Assembly: GCA_958419975.1 (NCBI GenBank)
Contig: CATZIG010000119.1
Span: forward strand, 1 to 6,176
DNA length: 6,176 nucleotides
Source: an uncultured Collinsella sp.
GTDB taxonomy: Bacteria > Actinomycetota > Coriobacteriia > Coriobacteriales > Coriobacteriaceae
Direction: 5' to 3'
Made by a program: the position numbers and the translations under genes
Notes under the pieces: model-generated
Seen by the model: the letters and a program-made list of their open reading frames with translations, nothing else
Database searches by the model: none
Told to the model about the DNA's origin: nothing
Shown: positions 1 to 5,617 of the stretch, piece by piece
Layout: every line of letters begins with the position of its first letter
Numbering within the stretch: the stretch's first letter is position 1

Positions 1-167
1 TCGACACCGCCGAGTTCGCGATCCCCGGCCTTGACGACGAGTTCCGCGTCATCGTGTCTCCGTGGATCCTCTCCTCGCTGATCACCGATCGCCTTGCCGC
101 TTACTACGAGACGGTCACCAAGCACAACCTCAACTACCGTCGTTACTATCACCAGTTCGACTACTAA
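1..167 (+). CDS. C-terminal end of a SIS-domain sugar-phosphate deglycase/isomerase (FrlB/GfrF-like), 5' truncated
   Basis: Only the last 54 residues are in the window, read from base 3 to a TAA at 165-167, immediately followed by an in-frame TAG. The visible tail has a helix-like stretch around SPWILSSLITDRLAAYY and ends in RRYYHQFDY. Remembered E. coli FrlB (fructoselysine-6-phosphate deglycase) ends in a very similar way, with RRYY followed a few residues later by a terminal acidic residue and Tyr. The family is cytoplasmic and splits a phosphorylated Amadori compound into glucose 6-phosphate and an amino acid. The neighbours fit: a mannose-family PTS and an FrlC-like epimerase lie downstream, as in glucoselysine/fructoselysine loci. 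The catalytic SIS domain is outside the window, so an AgaS-like or other SIS isomerase remains possible. The match is based on a short tail only. Confidence 0.6.
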   Translation, partial: DTAEFAIPGLDDEFRVIVSPWILSSLITDRLAAYYETVTKHNLNYRRYYHQFDY

Positions 168-195
168 TAGTTGACCACTCATTTAAGAAGCACCC

Positions 196-224
196 TGCCC
201 GGGCGCATGCGTCCGGGCATTTTT
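196..224 (+). terminator. Intercistronic hairpin with T-tract (terminator or attenuator)
   Basis: Bases 196-205 pair with 210-219 in a 10-bp stem (one G-T pair) around a CATG loop, followed directly by TTTTT at 220-224. This is the classic shape of an intrinsic terminator. It lies 28 bases after the stop of the SIS-type gene and only 30 bases before the EIIA start, with no convincing promoter in between. It probably lets only part of transcription pass into the PTS genes, or forms a stable 3' end for the upstream message. Confidence 0.75.
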
Positions 225-239
225 ATGCCGAAATTCGCT

Positions 240-248
240 AGGAAGGGG
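240..248 (+). promoter_or_regulatory. Ribosome-binding site that fixes the EIIA start
   Basis: The purine-rich AGGAAGGGG ends 6 bases before the ATG at 255. The open frame extends upstream to a TTG at 171, but that start has no comparable site and its extra residues would be encoded by the terminator hairpin. This site therefore decides for the ATG at 255. Confidence 0.8.
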
Positions 249-254
249 AATCGA

Positions 255-671
255 ATGAGGCAGTTTATCGTGGCGTCCCATGCTCATTTTGCGTCTGGAA
301 TCGTCGAGAGCATCGGCCTGCTTTCCGGCGAGCGCGAAAACGTCCATGCGCTCTCTATGTATGTCGACGGAAACGAGGACCTGACCAAGGAGGCCGCAGC
401 GATTCTGGACGGCTTTGCCGCGGACGATGAGGTCGTCGTTTGCACCGACCTCTTTGGTGGCAGTGTCAACAACGAGCTCACCAAGATCGTCCAGACGCGT
501 CCCAACACGCATCTGGTGACCAATATGAACCTGCCGCTCCTTATTCAGCTGCTGTTCGTGCCCGAATCCACCCCGATCGATGAGGCCATTCGCCAGATCG
601 TCGAGGCGGACGACACCAAGGTCAAGTACGTCAACGACCTGCTGGGGCAGGCCGAACTCGATGAGTTTTAA
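255..671 (+). CDS. PTS mannose/fructose/sorbose family EIIA component
   Basis: This 138-residue cytoplasmic EIIA receives phosphate from HPr and passes it to EIIB. The N-terminal strand and loop MRQFIVASHAHFASGI carry the expected phospho-acceptor: His9 aligns with the active histidine of the ManX IIA domain (H followed by G/A, x, aromatic, A). The conserved DLFGGSVNNE segment (residues 65-74) and the NLPLL segment (92-96) are the other family landmarks. Length is normal for a stand-alone IIA-Man domain of about 135-145 residues. The start is ATG 255, supported by the AGGAAGGGG site; the longer upstream reading runs through a hairpin. It is first of four PTS genes, with a 17-base gap to EIIB. 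The protein ends in ELDEF, close to the GFDEF ending of EIIC. The substrate cannot be told from EIIA alone; context suggests an Amadori-type sugar. Confidence 0.93.
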   Translation: MRQFIVASHAHFASGIVESIGLLSGERENVHALSMYVDGNEDLTKEAAAILDGFAADDEVVVCTDLFGGSVNNELTKIVQTRPNTHLVTNMNLPLLIQLLFVPESTPIDEAIRQIVEADDTKVKYVNDLLGQAELDEF

Positions 672-688
672 CCACTAGGGAGCACATC

Positions 689-1159
689 ATGATTCAGATG
701 ATTCGCGTGGACTATCGACTGCTTCACGGCCAGGTTGCCGTTAGCTGGACCTCGGCTCTGGGTGCCGATTGCATCCTGTTGGTGAGCGACACGGTCCTCA
801 ATGACAAGCTTCGTCTGCAGGCCCTGTCCCTTGCAAAGCCGGAGGGCTGCAAGGTCGTTGTCAAAAACACCGAGGATGCCGTCAAGGCGCTCCAGAGCGG
901 AGTGACCGACAAGTACAAGCTCTTCGTGGTTTGCGAGACGATCCAGCAGGCCGGTGCCGTCGCCAAGGCGATGGGAGTCAAGAAGATCAACCTCGGCAAC
1001 GTTGCCTTTAGCGAGAATGCCCGCCAGGTCTCGACGAGCGTGTTCCTTACGCCCGAAAACGAGGCATACGTCAAAGAGCTGCTCGGCGAGGGCTATGAAC
1101 TGTTCATTCAGATGATTCCGGCAGATGCGAAGACTGACGCCGCGAAGGTTATCGGTTAG
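689..1159 (+). CDS. PTS mannose/fructose/sorbose family EIIB component
   Basis: This 156-residue cytoplasmic EIIB takes phosphate from EIIA and phosphorylates the sugar as it passes the EIIC/EIID channel. The signature RVDYRLLHGQVAVSW is at residues 6-20 with the phospho-accepting His13. E. coli ManX and B. subtilis LevE have a second Asp where this protein has Tyr9; Tyr there is, as far as I recall, common in other mannose-family IIBs such as those near GfrB. INLGNVAF (residues about 100-107) corresponds to the conserved NVGGMxF region of relatives. Length is as expected for a free-standing IIB. An AGGGAG site at 677-682 sits 6 bases before the ATG. EIIC follows after 8 bases, so the genes are almost certainly co-transcribed. 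Confidence 0.94.
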   Translation: MIQMIRVDYRLLHGQVAVSWTSALGADCILLVSDTVLNDKLRLQALSLAKPEGCKVVVKNTEDAVKALQSGVTDKYKLFVVCETIQQAGAVAKAMGVKKINLGNVAFSENARQVSTSVFLTPENEAYVKELLGEGYELFIQMIPADAKTDAAKVIG

Positions 1160-1167
1160 GGGCTGTC

Positions 1168-1959
1168 ATGGTTATCAAGACAATCCTGATTTTCCTGATC
1201 GCCCTTTTGGGCTATTCCGAGTGGCTGACGGGTACGAGCTACCTCCAGCGCCCGATCGTGCTCGGACCTCTGGTTGGCCTTGTCATGGGCGACATGGTGA
1301 CCGGCACGATCATGGGCGCCACGATGGAGCTTGCCATGGTCGGCGCCATCTCGGTCGGTGCGTATAACCCACCCGATACGATTTCCGGCACTATCCTGGG
1401 CGTATCTCTTGCCATGCAGGCCGGCGCGGACGCTTCGGCGGCCCTGACCCTGGGCATTCCCATCGCAACGATCGTCCTGGCGCTCGATACCGCCTTGGGC
1501 CAGCCGGTGATGCTGCTGCTGGTGCACCGTATCGACAAAAACGTCGAGGACGGAGACACCAAGGCCATCACGCGCAACATGCTCATCGCCGGCTACGCGC
1601 AGAGCTGGTGCGGCCTGCTGATTATTCCCCTGGCATTCTTCTTTGGCGCCGATGCTGTTGCCAGCCTGCTCAACATCATCCCCGATTTCGTTCAGACCGG
1701 TATGGATGTCGCCGCCGCCTTCTTGCCCGCACTCAGCTTTGCGATGCTGGCTCAGATGATTATGAACAAGACGGTGGCGCCGTTCTTCTTCGCTGGCTTC
1801 TTCCTCGTCGCCTACTTTGGCATTAGCACGACGGGCGTGGCGATCTTTGCCGCGATCATCGTCGTCGCGATGACGGTTTTGGGTGACAAGAAAAAGGCGG
1901 AGCAGCCCGCAGTGGCAACCGATGATCCTGCGATTGGGAGTGGGTTCGATGAGTTTTAA
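1168..1959 (+). CDS. PTS mannose/fructose/sorbose family EIIC membrane component
   Basis: This 263-residue integral membrane protein forms, with EIID, the sugar channel. A hydrophobic N-terminal segment (about residues 3-20) leads into the family signature from RPIVLGPLVGLVMGD at 28-42 through the GATMELAMVGAISVGA region (50-65) to NPPD (67-70). Further hydrophobic stretches lie near 92-118, 138-160, 180-200 and 203-238, followed by a charged cytoplasmic-looking tail (KKK at 241-243, ending GFDEF). Length is typical for the family. AGGGG at 1158-1162 overlaps the EIIB stop and sits 5 bases before the ATG, suggesting translational coupling. The last 11 bases overlap the start of EIID. The family assignment is firm; the transported sugar is not evident from sequence. 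Confidence 0.94.
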   Translation: MVIKTILIFLIALLGYSEWLTGTSYLQRPIVLGPLVGLVMGDMVTGTIMGATMELAMVGAISVGAYNPPDTISGTILGVSLAMQAGADASAALTLGIPIATIVLALDTALGQPVMLLLVHRIDKNVEDGDTKAITRNMLIAGYAQSWCGLLIIPLAFFFGADAVASLLNIIPDFVQTGMDVAAAFLPALSFAMLAQMIMNKTVAPFFFAGFFLVAYFGISTTGVAIFAAIIVVAMTVLGDKKKAEQPAVATDDPAIGSGFDEF

Positions 1960-2785
1960 GTTTGAGTCTTCTTACGACGGGCTGATTTCCCGCGCAGACC
2001 TTAAGAAGCTGTTCTGGCGCTCGATTCCCTATGAGCATTCCTGGAACTACGAGCGTATGGGCCATATCGGCTTTATGTGGGCCCTTATGCCGATCCTTCG
2101 CAAGCTGTATCCGCAGGATGCGGACTTTAAGGCCGCCCTCAAGCGCCATATGGAGCTCTATAACGTCACGCCGTACATCTCGACGCTCCCCATGTCCATC
2201 GCCGCTGCAATGGAGGAGGTCAACGCTACTGACGATAGCTTTGACACGAGCGCGATCTCTAATGTCAAGCTTGCTTTGATGGGGCCGCTGTCCGGCGTGG
2301 GCGATGCCTTCTACTGGGGCACGCTGCGAATTTTGGCAACGGGTGTCGGCACGTCGCTGGCGCTACAGGGCTCTATTCTTGGCCCGATTTTGTTCCTGCT
2401 TGTGTTCAATGTCCCTCACTACATCATCCGTTACCTGCTGACGTTTGTGGGGTATCGCTTTGGCTCGGACATGATCAGCAAGGTCCAGGAATCGGGCATT
2501 ATGGACACGATCGTCAAGATGGCCTCTATCATGGGCGCCATGGTGATCGGCGCTATGACCATGGAGATGGTCACCGTGGACATTCCGCTCATGGTCGGTG
2601 CGGGCGATGGTGCTCAGACGCTGGCCGAGCTGCTCAACGGAATCTTCCCGGGCTTTGTCACGATGGGGCTGTTTGGAATCGTCTATCTCATGCTCAAGAA
2701 GAAGATGAATCCGCTGGTCATCATGCTCGTGATCCTGCTCGTGAGTATCGCCGGCGCGTTCTTTGGAGTGCTTGGTGTTCAGTAG
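1949..2785 (+). CDS. PTS mannose/fructose/sorbose family EIID membrane component
   Basis: This 278-residue partner of EIIC is unique to the mannose family. Landmarks are WNYERMGHIGF (32-42), the His-containing segment RHMELYNVTPYI (66-77), the MGPLSGVGDAFYWGTLR motif (111-127), FNVPHY (153-158) and a C-terminal membrane anchor (about 254-275). Length matches the family. The frame is open upstream to an ATG at 1883, but the ATG at 1949 is preferred: GGGAG at 1936-1940 lies upstream, MSFKFESSYD gives the expected short polar N-terminus before the LFWRSIPYEHSWNYERM region, and the longer version would overlap EIIC by 77 bases. The chosen start overlaps the EIIC stop by 11 bases, consistent with coupled translation and equal amounts of IIC and IID. 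No CGG arginine codon is used here or in EIIB and EIIC, unlike the next gene. Confidence 0.93.
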   Translation: MSFKFESSYDGLISRADLKKLFWRSIPYEHSWNYERMGHIGFMWALMPILRKLYPQDADFKAALKRHMELYNVTPYISTLPMSIAAAMEEVNATDDSFDTSAISNVKLALMGPLSGVGDAFYWGTLRILATGVGTSLALQGSILGPILFLLVFNVPHYIIRYLLTFVGYRFGSDMISKVQESGIMDTIVKMASIMGAMVIGAMTMEMVTVDIPLMVGAGDGAQTLAELLNGIFPGFVTMGLFGIVYLMLKKKMNPLVIMLVILLVSIAGAFFGVLGVQ

Positions 2786-2800
2786 GGCATCCGTCATAAT
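2772..2800 (+). promoter_or_regulatory. Weak candidate promoter upstream of the frlC-like gene
   Basis: CATAAT at 2795-2800 matches five of six bases of the -10 consensus and is spaced 17 bases from TTGGTG at 2772-2777, which matches only three of six bases of the -35 consensus. A transcript starting near 2807 would run straight into the hairpin at 2818. The second AT-rich word TAATGT (2807-2812) is an alternative -10. It is weak and unproven. Confidence 0.25.
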
Positions 2801-2817
2801 GAGAATAATGTAAGAGG

Positions 2818-2851
2818 GGGCGTCGCGCACACTGTGCTGCGGCGCCCTTTT
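2818..2851 (+). terminator. Intercistronic hairpin with short T-tract before the frlC-like gene
   Basis: GGGCGTCGC (2818-2826) pairs with GCGGCGCCC (2839-2847, one T-G pair). Inside it GCAC (2827-2830) pairs with GTGC (2834-2837) around an ACT loop, leaving only T2838 bulged. A run of four T follows (2848-2851). The stem is very stable but the T-tract is short, so partial termination after EIID is plausible. It ends 17 bases before the ATG of the next gene. Confidence 0.65.
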
Positions 2852-2855
2852 GCCG

Positions 2856-2863
2856 AAAGGTGG
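2856..2863 (+). promoter_or_regulatory. Ribosome-binding site that fixes the frlC-like start
   Basis: AAAGGTGG resembles the anti-ribosomal consensus and lies 5 bases before the ATG at 2869. A GTG at 2860 in the same frame falls inside this site and has only the terminator T-tract region upstream, so it is an unlikely start. Confidence 0.65.
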
Positions 2864-2868
2864 ACAAG

Positions 2869-3705
2869 ATGGAGTATCCGCAGCTTGCCGTCATGAATAT
2901 CAGCCATCGTTATTTTGACCTTGAGGAATTCTTTTCTTCGGCAGCGGCCTCGGGCTACACGTGTTGCGAGCTTTGGACCGGGGCGATGCATCTGTATGTC
3001 GATTGCCATGGATACGATTCGCTCGAGCAGGTGCGGGAGCTGTCGCAGCGGTATGGGGTTCGGATTGTGGGGCTTTGTCCCGAACAGAACAACCCCAAGC
3101 CGTGGAATATCGCGGCGCGTGGGAATGAGGCGCGTGCCCGCACGCTCGCGTACTTTAAGAACGTTGTGGATATCGCGGCGGAACTTGGAGCCGAGCAGGT
3201 CATGGTCTCGAGCGGCTGGGCATTTTTGAACGAGCCGATCGAGGACGCGTGGGGTCGCAGCGCCTCGATGCTGCGTGCGATTGCCGAGCATGCGGGAGAG
3301 CGCGGCGTGCGACTGGTGCTCGAGGCCCTACAGCCGGTTGAGTCGATGATCGTGAACTCGGCGGCCGACACGAAGCGCATGATCGAGGCAGTTGATCATC
3401 CGGCACTTAAGGCGTGTCTGGATTTGGGCGCTATGGCGGTGGCAGGGGATACCATCGACGATTATTTCGATCTGCTTGGCGATGATGTCGCCCACGTGCA
3501 TTTTGTCGATGTTGCGGCAGATGGCACGACGCATCTTGCCTGGGGTGACGGCGACCGCGATATGCGCGCCGACCTGGATAGGCTGGTGGCGCGCGGCTAT
3601 CGCGGAGTTGTTTCGGCCGAGACCTATGACGGGCGCTATTTCGCCGACCCCGCAGCTGCCGATGCGCAGGTAATGGCAGAGTATCGTCGTGCGATTGGCG
3701 CCTAG
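2869..3705 (+). CDS. FrlC-like sugar epimerase, xylose-isomerase-like TIM barrel
   Basis: This 278-residue cytoplasmic protein (from ATG 2869; a GTG at 2860 would add three residues) is close in length to E. coli FrlC. It aligns with remembered FrlC along most of its length: GYTCCELWTG (29-38) with GYDGIEIWGG, CPEQN (70-74) with TPETN, WGR (128-130), then LVLEALQPVES (150-160) with LILEPLTPYES. The metal-ligand pattern of this barrel family is complete: Glu152 (LVLEAL), Asp185 (CLDLG), His211 (HVHFVD) and Glu251 (SAETY). FrlC interconverts psicoselysine and fructoselysine. A related epimerase or isomerase activity on the sugar brought in by the adjacent PTS is the best inference, but other members of this superfamily act on ketohexoses, so the substrate is open. 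It lies 83 bases after EIID, behind a hairpin. The first third uses CGG and GGG codons (for example around 3034-3075) that are absent or scarce in the PTS genes, hinting at lower expression or separate origin. No clear terminator follows within 60 bases. Confidence 0.8.
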   Translation: MEYPQLAVMNISHRYFDLEEFFSSAAASGYTCCELWTGAMHLYVDCHGYDSLEQVRELSQRYGVRIVGLCPEQNNPKPWNIAARGNEARARTLAYFKNVVDIAAELGAEQVMVSSGWAFLNEPIEDAWGRSASMLRAIAEHAGERGVRLVLEALQPVESMIVNSAADTKRMIEAVDHPALKACLDLGAMAVAGDTIDDYFDLLGDDVAHVHFVDVAADGTTHLAWGDGDRDMRADLDRLVARGYRGVVSAETYDGRYFADPAAADAQVMAEYRRAIGA

Positions 3706-3789
3706 GCGGGTTTGGGTTGCGGCGATCTGCCCTATGTTTCCAAATGAATACGGCGTGAGCGGCTGCGATGGATTTTCCCCGCAAACACT

Positions 3790-3805
3790 CTAGTATGCTA
3801 AAGTA
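3790..3805 (+). promoter_or_regulatory. AT-rich candidate -10 region for the his operon
   Basis: CTAGTATGCTAAAGTA stands out in the otherwise GC-rich 169-base gap between the frlC-like gene and hisZG. TATGCT at 3794-3799 matches four of six bases of the -10 consensus. I see no good -35 at the usual distance (the region there reads GATTTT). If it is used, transcription would start within a few bases of the hairpin at 3808. Confidence 0.25.
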
Positions 3806-3807
3806 CC

Positions 3808-3839
3808 CAGAAGACCGGCGGAGCTATGCCGGTCTTCTG
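3808..3839 (+). terminator. Perfect 12-bp hairpin upstream of hisZG (terminator or leader stem-loop)
   Basis: CAGAAGACCGGC (3808-3819) is exactly complementary to GCCGGTCTTCTG (3828-3839), with an 8-base loop. The 3' arm and the following TTCTAT are T-rich but interrupted, so it could end transcription from the frlC-like gene weakly. It could also form a 5'-end stem-loop of the his message if the AT-rich block just upstream is the promoter. It leaves 35 bases to the hisZG start. The gap 3706-3807 holds nothing else I can support. Confidence 0.5.
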
Positions 3840-3874
3840 TTCTATATGAAACACAGCATGAGGATGCTCACCAG

Positions 3875-5590
3875 ATGACGGCCACACCGTGGGGATTCCG
3901 GGACATATTGCCCGAGGAGGCTCAGGCGCGCGAGGAGATCGCATGTACGGTGAAGGGCTGCTTTAGGGAGCATCATTACCTGCCGGTCGAGACGCCGCTG
4001 CTCGAGGACAAGGGTTCGCTCGAGGAGGGCGGCCGCATTGCGGACACGCCGTTTAAGCTCTTCGATGACGACGGCCGCCTGCTGGTGGTCCGTCCCGACA
4101 ACACGCTGCCGATCGTTCGCCTGGTTTCGACTCGCATGCGCGCGGCCGATCTGCCGCTGCGCCTGCGCTATGAGGCGCCGGTGGTCCGCGAGTGCCAGCG
4201 CAATGCCGGTGGCTCGCGTCAGTTTACGCAGCTGGGCTTTGAGCTTATCGGTGCGGGCGATACCACGGGCGATGTCGAGATCGTCTCGCTGGTGGCGGAG
4301 GCTGTGCGCAAGCTGGCACTGCCCGATGCGCGCATTATCGCGGGTAGCGTGCGTCCGTTTAAGGAGTTGCTCGCGGCCTGTGAGGATCGCGAACTGGCTG
4401 CCGAGGCATTGCGTTGCGTGCACGCCAACGACTTCGTGGGCCTCGATGCCCGCGTGGCGGCAAGCGCCGAGCCCGAGGCCGTCAAGGCTGCCATTAGCGA
4501 GCTGCCGCGCTTGCACGGCGGCGCCGAGGTACTCGACCGCGTCGACGCGCTGCTGACGGCGGCGGGCATTGTCGCGTCGCTCACGCGCGAGCTGCGCGCC
4601 CTGGTCGAGGGCCTGGCTCCCGAGGACGCCCAGGTGCTGTCCTTCGACTTCTCCATCATGAACTCGTTTGATTACTACACGGGCCTGGTCTTTAAGGCCT
4701 ATGCCGGCGGCCTGCCCGATCCGGTCGGTTCGGGCGGACGCTACGACTCCATCTTTACCGGCGCATTTGGCGACGGCATCGAGGTGCCGGCGGCGGGCTT
4801 CGCCTTTTCGCTCGAGCGTCTGGAGGCCGCGCGCACCTCGGCCGAGGACACTGCTTCCGATGGTGACCATGCCGTGGGCCGCGGCACCGAGGGTCCGCTG
4901 CGCATTGCCGTGCCCAAGGGCTCGCTCAAGGCCGACACGCTCGACGTGCTCGAGGCCGCGGGCTTGGATGTCTCGGAGCTGCGCGATCCCGGTCGTCACC
5001 TCATCGTGCGCGGCCGCGACACACACGCTGGTGAGGGCACGGTCGGCGATATCGAGTTTGTCATTGTGCGCCCCAGCGATGCGCCCGCCTTTGTGGGCTG
5101 CGGTGGTGCCGATTGCGGCATCTGCGGCTGGGATTCGCTTATCGAGGCCGACCTTAACCTGCTGCAGCTGGTCGATCTGGGCTACGGCCTGTGCACGTTT
5201 ATCGAGGCGGAGCCCGCATGGCGCGCTGGCCAGGCCGAGCGCAACTATGCTCGCCGCGGTTCTCTTCGCGTGGCCACCAAGTACCCGCGCATCGCGAGCG
5301 CTTGGTATGCCGAGCGTGGCGTGAATGCCGACATCGTTTCGCTGCACGGCAATATTGAGTTGGGCCCCATCGTTGGCATGACCGACCGCATCGTGGACAT
5401 TACCGCCACGGGTGCCACGCTGCGCGACAACGACCTGGTCATCACCGGCCGCATCATGGACTGCACGGCCCGCTTCTTTGTCAATCCGGGTGCCGCTCGC
5501 TTGGATCCGCGCGTGCGCAATCTGGCAGATCGCTTGGCGGCGGCCGTGAAGGACAAGCATTTTGAGCCCGTTGCGGGCTCGGCACAATAG
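3875..5590 (+). CDS. hisZG: HisZ-HisG fusion: ATP phosphoribosyltransferase with regulatory domain
   Basis: The 571-residue protein joins two proteins that are usually separate. Residues 1 to about 320 are HisZ, a histidyl-tRNA-synthetase-like regulatory subunit: PWGFRDILPEEA at 5-16, PVETPLLE at 37-44, the motif-2-like RYEAPVVRECQRN to RQFTQLGFELIG at 98-126, SFDYYTGLVF at 264-273 and GSGGRYDSIF at 285-294. After a polar linker (about 321-340), residues 342-555 are short-form HisG, which condenses ATP with PRPP in the first step of histidine synthesis: LRIAVPKGSL (342-351), RPSDAP (399-404), RGSLRVATKYP (461-471) and the PRPP-loop segment ATGATLRDNDL (511-521). Short HisG needs HisZ for activity and feedback inhibition, so fusion enforces a 1:1 ratio. 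The start at ATG 3875 gives the expected HisZ N-terminus; GAGG (3860-3863) lies 11 bases upstream, a rather long spacing. Cysteines at 409, 414 and 417 in the HisG core are unusual. hisD follows after 105 bases. Confidence 0.95.
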   Translation: MTATPWGFRDILPEEAQAREEIACTVKGCFREHHYLPVETPLLEDKGSLEEGGRIADTPFKLFDDDGRLLVVRPDNTLPIVRLVSTRMRAADLPLRLRYEAPVVRECQRNAGGSRQFTQLGFELIGAGDTTGDVEIVSLVAEAVRKLALPDARIIAGSVRPFKELLAACEDRELAAEALRCVHANDFVGLDARVAASAEPEAVKAAISELPRLHGGAEVLDRVDALLTAAGIVASLTRELRALVEGLAPEDAQVLSFDFSIMNSFDYYTGLVFKAYAGGLPDPVGSGGRYDSIFTGAFGDGIEVPAAGFAFSLERLEAARTSAEDTASDGDHAVGRGTEGPLRIAVPKGSLKADTLDVLEAAGLDVSELRDPGRHLIVRGRDTHAGEGTVGDIEFVIVRPSDAPAFVGCGGADCGICGWDSLIEADLNLLQLVDLGYGLCTFIEAEPAWRAGQAERNYARRGSLRVATKYPRIASAWYAERGVNADIVSLHGNIELGPIVGMTDRIVDITATGATLRDNDLVITGRIMDCTARFFVNPGAARLDPRVRNLADRLAAAVKDKHFEPVAGSAQ

Positions 5591-5617
5591 CGCGAGCACG
5601 TACGGGCGCCCCAACGT

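Noticed and set aside
171..187. TTGACC at 171-176 with TTTAAG at 182-187 as a promoter for EIIA
   Set aside because: The two words are only 5 bases apart, and at 16-18 bases from TTGACC there is only GC-rich stem sequence.
171..254. N-terminal extension of EIIA from a TTG at 171
   Set aside because: The 28 extra residues are encoded by the terminator hairpin and its T-tract, do not resemble any IIA N-terminus, and the good ribosome site lies just before ATG 255.
1883..1948. Longer EIID start at ATG 1883
   Set aside because: It would add an Arg-rich stretch read out of frame from the EIIC tail and a 77-base overlap; ATG 1949 has an upstream GGGAG and gives a normal N-terminus.
3699..3712. 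Palindromic bases around the frlC-like stop (GGCGCCTAGGCG) as a terminator
   Set aside because: The pairing leaves a loop of two bases or a stem of three pairs, and no T-tract follows.
3846..3878. Ten-codon reading frame (MKHSMRMLTR) whose TGA overlaps the hisZG ATG, a possible his leader peptide
   Set aside because: It has only one His codon and no ribosome site (the hairpin lies directly upstream), and no alternative stem pairing of an attenuator was visible. The ATGA overlap alone is weak evidence.
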